Assembly (NCBI GenBank): GCA_032718565.1 | Contig: JAVGVS010000093.1 | Span: 1,443,091-1,507,090, forward strand | DNA length: 64,000 bases | Origin: Distichodus sexfasciatus | Taxonomy: Eukaryota > Chordata > Actinopteri > Characiformes > Distichodontidae | Direction: 5' to 3' | In this document: piece after piece, positions 46,401-57,849 of the stretch | Position numbering within the stretch: position 1 is the stretch's first letter | How the letters are laid out: every line of letters starts with the position of its first letter | Program-made: the position numbers and the translations under genes | The notes under the pieces: generated by a model | Told to the model about the DNA's origin: nothing | Databases searched by the model: none | What the model saw: the letters and a program-made list of their open reading frames with translations, nothing else

Positions 46401-46503
46401 TTTATTTATTGTTTCTCGATCTGTTTGTTTCATTGGTTCCTGTGTACCCAGGTCTGCTGGCTCAGAGTCTAGTATTTTGTTTGATACTTTCTGACTCATT
46501 TAC
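43471..46503. other. No gene or element recognised
   Basis: Three kb of AT-rich sequence with short frames only (for example 45190-45504 minus, Ser/Pro-rich, no domain). I see no splice-consistent exon series and no paired element ends. Confidence 0.4.
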
Positions 46504-47030
46504 CGTCACACGTCGGCTCAGCATGACATGAGGCAAGGTCACAGTGCAAGCCATTATTTATTGTCAATTCAAAAACTGCAACAAAAACCGGCACAAGGGC
46601 CACAAATAAAACAAAGACTCTTCTTTGACTTCCACAACATGTAGCACACCAACATGGAGAGGGTAATGTGAGGGCGGACCAACAAGAAACACTGGGAAGA
46701 CTGAGCTTAAATCCTAAAACAGAAACGAGGGGCTCGATCAATGAAACAAAGGGGAACCAATCAAAAATCAATGAGAAAATAATCAGGGAAAAATAATGAA
46801 GTGGCAACAAATCAAAACTGGGGGCTGTACCAAAGCAAACAAGAAACAGGTGCACAAACTAATGAACAGTGATCTACCAATCAGACACAATAGGAAGGTG
46901 GGACAAAGACTTTGACTGACATGAAGCATGAGACAGGACTGAACACAAGAAACAAACAATGGTGCCATCTGCTGGCCGCTTAACAAAAGTCCAGGGGCTG
47001 TTATGGCTAAAGTCCAGGGGGGTCATGACA
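46504..47030 (-). mobile_element. Solo LTR with target duplication
   Basis: On the minus strand it starts TGTCATGACCCCCCTGG at 47030, has AATAAATAATGG near 46557 and ends CGACGTGTGACG (final CA mutated). TTTAC flanks both sides (46499-46503 and 47031-47035). It shares TGAACAGTGATCTACCAAT and neighbouring sequence with the LTRs of the 47189-58966 element, so the families are related. Confidence 0.85.
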
Positions 47031-47188
47031 TTTACTGTATTTTTTATATTTGTTAGGATTAAAACCAATGTAATATTTTTGATTATATTACATATTTAAC
47101 ATATTACATATATGTTAAAATATTAATGCACTTTATTATAACACAGAAAGTTAAGAATAGTAAAGAATGGTAAAGAATATTATGTTTC

Positions 47189-47537
47189 TGTCATATCCCG
47201 CATTAAAGCACGTAGAGGCATGGTACCTTTTGCAAGCCTTTATTCACAAAACCCAGAACAGAGCCGCAATGGCCACAAACCAAAAAGAAACACTCTTCCA
47301 AAAACACAGCACTGCAACATGGGGGGTATGGTGAGGGTGGATGGACAGGAAACAAAGGGAAAACCCAAACTTATATAAGCAAACCAGAATGAGGGGCTGG
47401 AGTCATTAACTAAGGGAGTACCAATAGAGAAACAATCATTAAACAACCTAAATTAACCAATGAAGGGGCAACCAATCAAACTAGGGACTGGACTGAAACA
47501 CTGGTGGGATAACTAATGAACAGTGATCTACCAATAA
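47189..47537 (-). repeat. Left LTR, first part
   Basis: TGTCATATCCCGCATTAAAG...GATCTACCAATAA, aligned to 58476-58820. Confidence 0.88.
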
Positions 47538-47745
47538 CCCAGCCAACACGGTCAAGTGGGGCCCACATGGGCTTTACTTGGCTTAGGTGGGCTACAAGTG
47601 GGCATGGGCTTAGGTTGGGCTTTTAGGTGGGGTGGTGTTGGGGCCCATGTTGGCAAACCATATGAATATAATAGGGCTACAAATGGGCAAACCATGCACA
47701 GACAAAGCATGGGCACTACATGGGCCCCAAGTGGGCTAAATTTTT

Positions 47746-49703
47746 CATAGAAAAAAACCCCTCAAATTGGAATGAAATTTATTTATTATATATATTATAT
47801 AACAATTTATTTATTTTACGAGTGATTTATTTATGTATGAGCTAATGTCCTGGTACATTTGAACAATTTGAACAATTTTAATTAAATCAAAATTTTATAC
47901 AGCCAATGCTATTTTGCCCGACCAATTTTCTACTCTCTAAAAGAATCAGTGTTTCAGGTTCAGCATGGAATATACTTGCTGTTAACTACATACGTATATA
48001 CGTACGTACAGGCGCGATCCATGTCCTGCGTTGTTTGCGTCGGTTTTTGTGCACGTACTCAAAAATTAACGGAACGTATATGGAGATACAATACCTGCGT
48101 AATTTGTAGGGGGCAGTGTTGTGAGATCTGCACTCAAAAGTCAAGAAAAGAATTCCCCATTTTGCTGACGAGATCTATTAAGTGGTCGAACGTACCATCT
48201 GCGATTTTCATTTAATTCTCTGGTGCTGTCTCAGTGTGATGAAGATTAATGTTTCTTCGAGTGAAAACATGTTTGTTTGGAATAACAGATGACGATTTTA
48301 AGATACAGGTATTCACTCATTTATTAGGTTTGCGGCCTTGACACTGACTCCTGGTGGTAAGGAGTACACACTACAGATTACGACACACAGTATGGACGCA
48401 AGTATATCAGCACAAACGTTAACAATGCAACTGTGTACGGATACGCACACGTAGCTCACAGCAAGTATATTCCAGGCCTAATACTGAAGCGCAAGCGTGC
48501 ACTCGCGCACAGCAGCGCCCATCCCCCACTCCTGACAGATTTTTCCACGCAAGCCTCTCAACCTTCTGCCATTTACATCGTTCCCGCTTCTTCCCGAGCC
48601 TGAGGTGAACTAGCATATGACAGGTAAGAACTAAAGTATTTTTGTTTTAAAAGTGATTAAATATTCAAAAACAAAGTTGCCTAAACAAAGTTGGCTCGCG
48701 GGGTTTTTCAAGTTTAAATTAAATCAGTTTAGTTAGCTAATTTAGTTAGCTTTCTTGGTATATTGAAATATTGGCTGGCTGGCTAGTTAGTTAAATTAGC
48801 TATAACTCCTGGCTGTACTGAAATATTGGCTTGGTAGCCTGTTTGTTGGTTAGATAAATTAGCGATCCTTCTTGCTAAGTACAAAGAAATATTTGTTAAG
48901 TAGCTTGCTAACATTTTAGGCGGGAACACAGCTGGAGTGAGACTGATTAAAGCATGATGTTGAACAGAGGAGTCTAATTTATTAAGTCAATATCAAGCAT
49001 ATTTTGAGCTTATTTTGAGTGGTTGACTTAAAGTTATTGTTTAGAAGGATTTGGTTGTGCACTTGTTAGCAAGGCAGTTGAACATAGTTAGGCATAGTTA
49101 GCAAGCTGTTAAAAAAGTTGCAAATATCCAATTCTCCGTTTTTACTATGCTCGTGGCATTTTAATGTTTGCACTTGTTGCATTTACAGTTAAAGTAAAAA
49201 CACTGATGAAAGTCCATGTGAATATCAACAAAGTTTTATCGGCTAGCAGCTAGGGTTTTTATCTATTAATGTTCTCATTTCCATGGGGCTGAAGCGCTGA
49301 GGCTAGCAGTCTTTACTGTCTCCGTGTGCCTTTTGCCATTTGTGTGTTTTTGTCTGTTGCCTTCCCTCTGGTTTTCTCGACACTGCTGTATCGTTGTTTG
49401 GAAGAGAATGGACTTGGATCAGTGGTCTGTGAATCAGGTGATTTCGTCTTAAGTCGTCTCAGGGCGAACACCCTGCTGTATCATTTCTATAGCAATATAC
49501 CAGGAAATAAGACTTTTACACAGTACTGTATTTAATATTTCATGTTCATAAAAGCAGCTGTGAAACCTCTAACCAACTAAACCTTCAGCTGCTCTGCTTT
49601 TATTATCTCTGCGATATTATCTGACATGATGAGTTCACTGTTGATTCAGTTTAAATTTGCTCTGAATGCAATTAATTGCCACTCATTTGTCTGTCTCCCA
49701 CAG
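47746..49703. other. 5' part of the TAA element, no exon confirmed
   Basis: Contains a CpG-richer stretch near 48400-48620 that could be a promoter region for the downstream gene, and low-complexity TTAGTTAGCT/GGCTGGCTGG runs at 48720-48850. No coding exon is certain. Confidence 0.3.
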
Positions 49704-50273
49704 CAACATGTGAAATTGCCCACACAAAATTAGTCGAATATGAACAGATGTATCAACCGAGTCTGATTCTACATAAATATGGGAAAGGGGAAGAGCAAAA
49801 AGAGGTGAGGCTATTTGAATTATGAAATGGTAGATACTAAATGGATGCTGACACTTTGAATTTCCCAATGACACAGGAAGGCCAAGTTTTGTTAAGTGTA
49901 TTTGCCTCAAAGCTGTCAAAACGAGCTGTCAAAACAGATATATGATTAAGCAATAAATAACATTAAATGTAATAACTTAATAAAACTAACAATCACATGT
50001 TTAAGGGGGAAAAGAGATGTATACAAATGTATGTGTGCATGCCTGAAGGGGACATGGGGTGTTGGAACAGATGTTAAGGATCCATGTGAGGGGTCTCTCT
50101 GGTATCCAGAGTGTAGTCATAATATAGATCAGACCCCCCAAGATTTTGCGGTGTAGAGGTCATAAATATTACACAGATTCAACACTTTTTGGAAAAGCTC
50201 TCGCAAAACCATGCATTTTAGGCCACAACAATTTCAGATTTTTTTTTTTAGTTGAGTGATTTTGTCCAGTGAG

Positions 50274-50470
50274 GATGAGGATGATGACAATCGGCCCGGC
50301 AGCCTCATCAGACCTACATCTCCATCCACCCTAAGGTCATCACCGCCACCTCCTCCATCCACCCTCAGATCTATGCAGACACCTCCAACGCCTCCACCCA
50401 CCCTTAGATCTACACAGACACCCCCATCCACCCTCAGGGCTTCACCTCCACCACCTCTGGGTAACCATAG
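50274..50470 (+). repeat. Coding minisatellite in the DUF4806-type gene (STLRS repeats)
   Basis: Imperfect units around CCATCCACCCTCAG(A)TCT encode PSTLRSSPPPP, PSTLRSMQTPP, PTLRSTQTPP and STLRASPPPP. The downstream domain is in another frame, so a repeat-length change may have caused the shift. Confidence 0.65.
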
Positions 50471-50807
50471 ATGGCCCAGTGTTTCAACCTGTCACCATGT
50501 CACCAGAAACCCCTCGAACACAAATCAGGGACAACAAGTTTGTTTGCATCTTAACACTCCTTGGGGAGATGAAAGAGACCCAAAAAATCCAAGGGAGGAT
50601 GCTACAAATGCTTCTACAACAGTGTGGCAACATTGGCACCACTGTCTCTTCTACCCCAGAGGGTTTCCCCCTAAAAACAGTTAGTGATGTGGAAATCATG
50701 GAAGAAAAACTGGCAAACCCAAACTTCATGTCCAAACTGGTATGTATGTTAAGGGTAGTGCAACTCAGTTCAATTTTATTGGGGGGCTAGCAGGGAATTT
50801 GATCTGA

Positions 50808-53586
50808 GACTCAAGATTCAAGATTCAAGATTCTTTATTTGTCACGTGCAAGTTATACAGGTACAACAAGCAGTGAAATGTATCCTGATCCGCTCTTTAA
50901 CTGTGCAATAGACAAGGAAGATAGACGCAATACAAACTTACAAACATAAATACTAACTTAAATACGGAGGCTGGGGTAACAGGACAAAATAAAACTATAC
51001 ATTATACAATAAGGAACATAAGGAACATAAAGTTAAATAAAGTTAAATGTGCAAACCTGAGAATGTAAACATTGTAAAAATAGTAAATGTAAATGTGCTA
51101 GGGCAGGACAGGTGCAAAGAGATGATTTTTTAAAGTGCCAAGTGCAGCTGCAGCATTGTACATTGAAGTGGCAACCAGTATAAGTTATCGTAACAATAAG
51201 AGGTATGTATTAGCAGCATATAATAACATGGACAAACTTACAGTGTAGTTATCGTAACAACGATATGAGGTATGTAATAGCAGCATGTAATAGCATGGAC
51301 ATGTACAGTATAAGTTATTGTAACAGCGAGGTATGTATTAGCAGCATATAAAGAACTGAGACCTAGAAAGGCATGTCCTGGTTAAGGAAACGGATGGCCT
51401 GAGGATAGAAACTCCTCCTGAGTCTCTCTGTTTTGGCCATGATGGTGCGGAACCTTCTGCCTGATGGCAGAAGATGAAAAAGCCTGTTTCCTGGGTGGGA
51501 TGAGTCTTTTAAAACCCTGATTGCCCTGGTCTTACATCTCTTGGAGTAAGTGTCCTGCAGGGAAGGGAGAGGTGACGTGCAGCAGCGCTCCGCTGCCCGG
51601 ATCACTCTCTGGAGGGCTTTCTGGTCCTGAACACAGCTGTTCCCATACCAGGACAAAATGTTCTGGGTAATGATGCTCTCCACAGCACCAGAGTAGAAAG
51701 CTTTAAGAACAGCAGGGGAAACCCGAAACTTTCTCAGCTTCCGAAGGTGATAAAGACGCTGCTTTGCCTTCTTGACTTGAACATTGATATGTCCAGCCCA
51801 TGTCAGGTCCTCAGAGATGTGAACACCAAGGTACTTGAACGAGGACACCTTCTCCACCGGAGCACCGTTGATGGAGAGGGGTCTGTAGTTGCGCTGTCCC
51901 CGGCTGAAGTCCACCACCAGCTCTTTCGTCTTGCTGACGTTCAGCTGGAGGCAGTTTTCCTGGCACCAGAGTGCCAGGTTCTCCACCTCGTCCACGTAGG
52001 CCGTCTCGTCGTTGTTGGAGATTAACCCCAACACCACTGTGTCGTCCGCAAACTTAACAATGTTGTTGGAGTCATGAGCGGCCACACAGTCCGAAGTGTA
52101 TAGTGAGTACAACAGCGGAGAAAGTACACACCCCTGAGGAGCCCCTGTGTTGGTGGTGATGCTGTTGGAGACAGACCTGCCTGCCCGCACCACCTGAGAT
52201 CTGCCTGTGAGAAAGTCCAGCACCCACGTGCACAAGCGGGTGTTGAGTCCTAGGTCTCTCAGTTTGTAAAACAGTCTATAGGGCACTATTGTGTTGAATG
52301 CTGAGCTGAAGTCGATAAACAGCAATCTCACATAGTTACCCTGTTTCTTGTCCACATGGCTGAGGGAGGTGTGCAGGACGTGGGAGATGGCATCCTCTGT
52401 AGATCGGTTAGAGCGGTAGGCAAACTGGAGTGGGTCCATGGTGCTTGGGATGGAGGAGGAGATGATGTGCTTGATCAGTCTTTCAAACACCTTCATAACT
52501 ACCGATGTCAGTGCAACAGGGCGGTAGTCATTCAGGCATGCAGGTTTGTTGTTCTTGGGCACGGGGACGATGGTGGATTTCTTGAAGCAGGTGGGGACCA
52601 CGGACTTCGCCAGAGACTCGTTGAAGATGGCGGTGAACACACCTGACAGTTGGTCAGTTGGTTGCAGCAGGCGCCCGGAGATGCCGTCTGGAGCCGCCGC
52701 CTTTCTGGTGTTCACCCTCCTCAGCGCCGCGCGGACGTCGTGCTCTGCGATGCTGATGACGTCACCGTCCTCGGTCGCCGGCCGGCTGGTAGCAGTAGCC
52801 GCCTGGCTAACCTCGAAGCGGGCGTAGAACTCGTTCAGCTCGTTGGCAAATGCAGAGTCGGCGCCGATCGTCGCGGTGTCTTTGGCTTTATAGTCCGTAA
52901 TAGTGCGCAGTCCATGCCACAAGCTTCGTGCGTCACCCTGATGAAATTTTGATTCAATTCGCTGTTTGAAGTTGCGCTTGCAAACTCGAATCTGGCGGCG
53001 AAGTTCGTAGGAGGCCGCTTTATAAGCGCTCAAATCGCCGGTAGTGAGAGCGGCGTTGTAAGCAGCAGTCCGGGCATTCACAGCAGCGCGAATCAATCTG
53101 TCCACCCACGGCTTCTGGTTAGGAAAGGTTTTAACTCTCACCGTGGGGATGACTTCGCTCGCAAGCTTGCTAACGAAGCTAACTGCTACATCCGCAAACT
53201 CGTTGATGTCGTCTGCGCAGGCTCAGAACATGTCCCAGTCTACGTCATCGAGCGCGTCCTGCAGCGTAGCCTCTGATTGGGCAGACCAGCGTTGCACCTC
53301 CCTCACGACCGGAGCCTCACGACGAAAGCTTTGTTGATATTCCGGTATGAGGAAAATGGCGGAATGGTCAGATTTTCCGAAAGCCGGCTGGGAAGAAACT
53401 TTGTACGCATGCTTGTACGGCGTGTAACAGTGGTCCAGTGTGTTGTTTCCTCTTGTCGGGCATGTAACGTGTTGAAAAAAGTTCGGCATGACTTGTCTGA
53501 GATTCGCCTTATTAAAGTCCCCTGCTACAATGAGCGCTGCGACTTCACAAGTGTGCTCACATCCATGCTTCTGGCAGTTCTTTCAT
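50808..53586 (-). mobile_element. L2/CR1/Rex1-group LINE in an intron of the DUF4806-type gene
   Basis: 5'-truncated within the endonuclease domain. The 3' end (left side) is AAGAATCTTGAATCTTGAAT with TCTTGAA repeats at 50812-50832. It inserted antisense to the host gene, between its second and third exons. Confidence 0.88.
51363..53586 (-). pseudogene. LINE endonuclease C-terminus and reverse transcriptase, one internal stop
   Basis: Nicks the target and copies LINE RNA. The frame runs ~740 codons. It contains the end of the endonuclease (IVAGDFNKANLRQVMPNFF, NNTLDHCY, FGKSDHSAIFLIPEYQQ) and a linker. RT motifs follow: PDGISGRLLQPTDQL, NDYRPVALTSVVMKVFERL, LLFIDFSSAFNTIVP (catalytic Asp), GAPQGCVLSPLLYSLYTSDC and KFADDTVVLGLISNNDETAY (catalytic pair). 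It ends with LLPSGRRFRTIMAKTERLRR and FYPQAIRFLNQ. The only break is a TGA at 53223-53225 between WDMF and ACADDINEF, consistent with CGA to TGA. From 53141 down the RT part (592 codons) is uninterrupted, the best-kept LINE in the window. Confidence 0.92.
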
Positions 53587-54033
53587 GTTGAGTGGTTTAC
53601 TTCCGTGAGTAATACAGATAAATTTGTTTGTGTTGCCTTTGTTCACCCTCAGGTTGCAGCTGTAGCTGACATGGGGGGGCAACTGTTGACGAGGCCACAA
53701 GAAGGATGATGACCTTCCTCCTAGACCATGGCCTATGCAGGCAATACAACTTTGTGGGCCGAAATGAGGAGAGAGTTCAAGGCCTTAAGACAGTTTGTAG
53801 TAATATATGGTAGGTGTGCATTTGGATCATGTTTTGAGTTGTACCGATACCAGAAAGGTATCACAATAACCTAACATTATAAACATGTTGATTTTAAATG
53901 TTGTGTATGGAGCGTTTGTTATTCTGGCTGGGCAGTGTGCTTGAACGTCCCTCATTTGCCTAACTGGTGTGTTCAAGAGTATGTGTGTAGTTATAATAAT
54001 AATCTTAATTTATATAGCGCTTTTTTTAGCATA

Positions 54034-55476
54034 CAGGTAGATCTCAAAAAAAAATTGAATATTGTGGAAATGTCAGTTAATTTTAGTAATTCAATTTAAA
54101 TCATGAAACACATACACTACATAGATTCATAAGACACTAAGTGAAATATTTCTAGCCATTATTTGTATTAATTTTGATGGCTATGGCTTACAGCTAAAGA
54201 AAACCCTAAATTTAGTATCTCACAAAATTAGAATATCACATACAACCAATAAAAAAACAAGGATTTTTAATACAGAAATGTCAGCCTGCTCATGTACAGT
54301 ACTGTGCAAAAGTTTTAGGCAGGTGTGAAAAAATGCTGTAAACAAAGAATGCCTTCAGAAATATAAATAATGATTGTTTATTTTTTATCAATTTACAAAA
54401 TGCAAAATAAGCGAACAAAAGAAAAATCTAAATCAAATCAATTTTGGTGTTACTACCTTTTGCCTCCAAACCAGCATCAATTCTTATAACTACTGTGCAC
54501 TTGCACAAAGTCAGGGATTTTGTAGGATTATAGTCATTATATTATTTTGTAGTCATTATATTATTTTGTAGGATTATAGGATTATAGATCTGTGGTTAGT
54601 TCTCCAAGATGTTTGGAACAACCTACCAGCCGAGTTCCTTCAAAAATTGTGTGCAAGTGTACCTAGAAGAATTGATGCTGTTTGGAAGGCAAAGGGTGGT
54701 CACACCAAATATTGATTTGATTTAGATTTCTCTTTTGTTCATTCACTGCATTTTGGTGATTGATGAAAATAAATGATTAACACTTCCATTTTTGAAAGCA
54801 TTCTTTGTTTACAGCATTTTTTCACACCTGCCTAAACCTTTGCACAGTACTGTATATGCACTACATACTACTACGTGCCTCCTTTTGCATGAAATACTGC
54901 ATCAATGTGGCGTGGCGTGGCGTGACTTGGCACTTGCCCACACTGCCAAAAGTACCAATACCTGGTTTAATGACCATGGAATTACTGTGCTTGACTGGTC
55001 AGCAAACTCACCATATCTGAACAACATATAGGAATCTATAGGCTATTGTCAAGAGGAAGATGAGAGACATGAGACCCAACAATGCAGACAAGCTGAAAGC
55101 CATTATCAAGGCTTCCATAACAACTCAGTAGTGCTACAGGTGGGTTTCCTCCATGCTATGCCACATTGATGAAGTAATGCATGGAAAAAGAGGCCAGACC
55201 GGGTAATGAGTGCATATACATGAACATGTTTTTCAGAAGATTGCCATTTCTGTATTAAAAATAAATTTTTAAAATTGGTCTTATATCTTAATTTTGTGAG
55301 ATAGAGATTTTGGGGTTTTCTTTAGCCATAATCATCAAAATTAACACAAATAATGGCTAGAAATATTTCACTTAATGTCTAATGAATCTATGTAATGTAT
55401 GAGTTTCACATTTTATATTGAATTACTGAAGTTAACAAACTTTTCCACAATATTCAAATTTTTTGAGCCCTACCTG
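54034..55476 (+). mobile_element. Tc1-like transposon with ~210-bp inverted repeats, hosting another Tc1
   Basis: Ends are CAGGTAGATCTCAAAAAAAA and TTTTTTGAGCCCTACCTG with TA on both sides (54032-54033, 55477-55478). Arms share TTGAATATTGTGGAAA and TAGAAATATTTCACTTA-type words. The interior keeps a transposase tail (VLDWSANSPYLNNI, then KRKMRDMRPNNADKLKAI in another frame), matching the Tc1 DWPANSPDLNPIE region. Most of the gene is deleted. Confidence 0.8.
54297..54852 (-). mobile_element. Internally deleted Tc1 (same family as 16965-20564), nested
   Basis: CAGTACTGTGCAAAAGTTTT and its inverse at the right end, with TA on both sides (54295-54296, 54853-54854). Only the transposase extremes remain (for example TTGGAACAACCTACCAGCCG). 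556 bp, MITE-like. Confidence 0.88.
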
Positions 55477-55879
55477 TAGTTGCCTTTACAGTCCTGGCTG
55501 AGAGTTGTGTTGTCACATGAAGTAAGTGACCGTTATATATGTTCCTTGCAGGAGGCTTGAAGAAAAACGTTATGACCAACCAAATCACCCATAAAGATGC
55601 TGAGAAGGCTGTCTCCAAGAGGCTCATTGGTGCTAGGGACTGAGGGGGTAATAGACAGGCCCAACAGGCAATCCCTCTACAAGGACTTCAGGCTTCAGGC
55701 TCATTTGAGGTGGAAAATAACTAATTCTATCTGTGACAGTGAGGGAACACTCAGCAAGCATGTTTTTCTGAATTTTACTTAAATAAAAATAAAAAGGTAA
55801 TTAATTGTATTACCGTAATTAATTTCTCTTTGTCATTGTAGCTTGTTTAAACCTGTGACCTAGTGTCATACTGTATGAA

Positions 55880-56198
55880 ATTCACATGGGCATTTGTCAT
55901 AGGTTCATAGACCTATGGATACCCATAAAGGGCCCATCATTAGCCCATGTGGATTAACTGATTGGGCCCCAGTTGGGTTTCCCAGGTGAGCCCCATATGA
56001 GATTAACATGGGTTACCCATATGGGCCTTATATGGAGCCCATTAAGGGCCCATTATTAGCCCATCTGGGCTAACCCATGTAGGGCCACCATGGAAACTGC
56101 GGACAAAATTGACTGGGCCCCAGTTGGGTTTCCCAGGTGAGCCCCATATGTCAGCCCAAGTGCATCCCATGTGGGCCTGACATGGGTGTGCTGCTGGG
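55880..56198. repeat. Right subterminal repeats of the TAA element
   Basis: A block GGGCCCCAGTTGGGTTTCCC plus AGGTGAGCCCCATATG occurs at ~55953 and ~56114, and AGGGCCCATYATTAGCCCAT occurs at ~55928 and ~56045, a ~160-bp direct period. GGGCCC and CCATATGGG palindromes are frequent and could bind a transposase. Confidence 0.7.
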
Positions 56199-56337
56199 TA
56201 AGACACAATGGGAAGGGGGGGCAAGGACTAGACACACAGGAGACACGAGACAGAACCAAATGGGGAAATGGCAGCACCATGTGGCTGCTCATGCAAAGTT
56301 TGAGGGAGACTGTCTGGCCTTTTATCAAAGTCAGGGG
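56199..56337 (-). repeat. Left LTR, second part
   Basis: TAAGACACAATGGGAAGG...TTTTATCAAAGTCAGGGG, aligned to 58811-58955. The final bases of the LTR have decayed. Confidence 0.85.
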
Positions 56338-56449
56338 ACCTATGGAAGACCTGGGAGCAGACAGGGGCCCTGTAGTGGACCTGGGAGCAGACAGGGGCTG
56401 TACGGCCAGCTTGAGAGCAGACTGAAGCCATGCAGCCAGCTTAACAGCA

Positions 56450-57690
56450 GATGTGGGCTGTGAGGCCTCCTCAGGTGCCGGGGTGGACTGTGAGGCCTCC
56501 TCAGGAGCTGACGTGGACTCTGAGGCTCTTTGGGAGCCGACGTGGACTCCAAGGCCTCTTTGGGAGACAACGTGGACTGCTGGGCCTCTTTAGAAGATGA
56601 CATGGACTGCGGGGCCTCTTCGGGAGATGATGTGGACTGCGGGGTCTCTTCAGGAGACGATGTGGACTGCGGGGCCTCTTCGGAAGACAACATGAACTGC
56701 AGGGCCTCCTCGGGAGACAACATGAACTGCAGGGCCTCCGCAGGAGCCGATGTGGACTGCAGGGCCTCTGTGGGAGCTGACATGGATGGTGAGGCCTCCT
56801 CTGGAGCAGACGTGGTAGGTGAGGCCTCTCTGGGAGCAGATGGGTTCACAAGGCCTCTCTGGGAGCAGACTGAGGTCACAAGGCCCTTTCAGGAGCGAAC
56901 AGAGGTTGCAAGGCCTTCTCTGGAGTGAACAGGGGTTGTAAGGCCTTTTCAGGAGCCAACAGGGTTTGCAAGGCCTTTACAGGAGCAAACAGGGGTCACA
57001 AGGCCTTTTCAGGAGCAAACAGGGGTCACAAGGCCTTTTCAGGAGCCAACAGGGTTTGTGAGGCCTTTTCAGGAGCCACCAGGGATTGAAAGGCCTTTTC
57101 AGGAGCCAACAGGGTTTGCAAGGCCTTTACAGGAGCAAACAGGGGTTGCAAGGCCTTTTCAGGAGCAGACAGGGCTTGCAAGACCTTCTGGGGAGCAGAC
57201 AGGGTTTATGAGGCATTGTGGGGAGCAGACAGGGTTTATAAGGCCTTCTGGGGAGCTGATATGGTTTGCAAGGCCTTCTTGGGGACAGACACAGGCTTCA
57301 AGGCCTCTCTGAAGGCTGACTCTGGCTGCAAGGCCTCTTCGGAAGCAGACTGGGGCTGCAAGGACTCTTTGGGAGCAGACTGGGGCTGCAAGGCCTCTTC
57401 AAAAAATAGACAGGGATGGTAAGGCCTCTTCAGGAATGGACAGGGATGGTAAGGCCTTCTGGTGAGCAGGCATGGGCTGCAAGGTCTTCCTGGGAGCAGA
57501 CAAGGGCTGCAGGGCCTTCCTGGGAGCAGGCAACAGTTGCAAGGCCTTCCTGGGAGCAGACAATGGCTGCAGGGCCTTCCTGGGAGCAGGCAAAGGCTGC
57601 AGGGCCTTCCTGGGAGCATGCACAGGTTGCAAGGTCTTCCTGGGAGCAGGCAAGGGCTGTAAGGACCTGCTGGAAGCAGGCAAGGCCAGG
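56450..57690. repeat. ~40-copy 30-bp tandem array
   Basis: Units of exactly 30 bp such as AAGGCCTTTTCAGGAGCCAA + CAGGGTTTGC, grading at the left into GGGGCCTCTTCGGGAGATGA + TGTGGACTGC variants and at the right into AAGGCCTTCCTGGGAGCAGG + CAACAGTTGC variants. On the minus strand a unit reads as a ten-residue repeat like QPLSAPRKAL or QSTSSPEEAP. Confidence 0.9.
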
Positions 57691-57849
57691 GAAATGGTGT
57701 CGGAAGGTAAGGTGTCCATGGGGAGTGAATCAGGGTCAGTCAGGGTGGAGACGAGTCTGAAGGAAGTAGATAGGGCATTACAGTGAGTGATGGAAGTGGT
57801 TGCAGGAGAAGCAATTTGGACAATAGGCATCTGGCTGCATGGTTCAGAG

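Larger units (their letters stand above)
49704..55725 (+). pseudogene. DUF4806-type gene, four exons, broken
   Basis: Function of the family is unknown. Exon 49704-49804 (acceptor CTGTCTCCCACAG, donor GAG/GTGAGG) encodes ATCEIAHTKLVEYEQMY. Exon ~50270-50739 encodes an acidic stretch SSEDEDDDNRPGS, a proline-rich PSTLRS-repeat linker, then KFVCILTLLGEMKETQKIQG and FPLKTVSDVEIMEEKLANPN-FMSKL, the start of a DUF4806-like domain (donor CTG/GTATGT). Exon 53653-53809 continues ATVDEATRRMMTFLLDHGL and CRQYNFVGRNEERVQGLKT. Exon 55552 onward gives GLKKNVMTNQITHKDAEKAV, then SKRLIGARD and a TGA where relatives have Arg. Breaks: a frame change in the proline-rich linker, a one-G loss in the G run at 53673, and the TGA. 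Exon phases do not fully reconcile. It is probably element-borne and multicopy. Confidence 0.65.
47538..56198. mobile_element. 8.66-kb DNA element with CCCAGC inverted ends and TAA target duplication, carrying a DUF4806-type gene
   Basis: The left end reads CCCAGCCAACACGGTCAAGT and the right end, inverted, CCCAGCAGCACACCCATGTC. Both continue into GGCCCACATGGG, giving imperfect inverted repeats of about 40 bp. TAA flanks both sides (47535-47537, 56199-56201), and the intact sister LTR has a single TAA at that point (near 58812). Subterminal regions are rich in GGGCCC/CCCATATGGG words. A 3-bp TAA duplication fits PIF/Harbinger, but I find no DDE transposase, so the superfamily is open. Inside are a multi-exon DUF4806-type gene, a LINE (50808-53586) and a Tc1-like element holding another (54034-55476). 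Confidence 0.75.

Noticed and set aside
49326..49450. Possible SAM-domain start (ATG at 49409, MDLDQWSVNQ before a GTGATT)
   Set aside because: Only ten residues with a weak donor; too little to support an exon, and the downstream gene is DUF4806-type rather than SAM.
56450..57690. Regular 30-bp repeats as a CRISPR array
   Set aside because: Units are contiguous with no unique spacers, in a vertebrate LTR element, and no cas genes are present.
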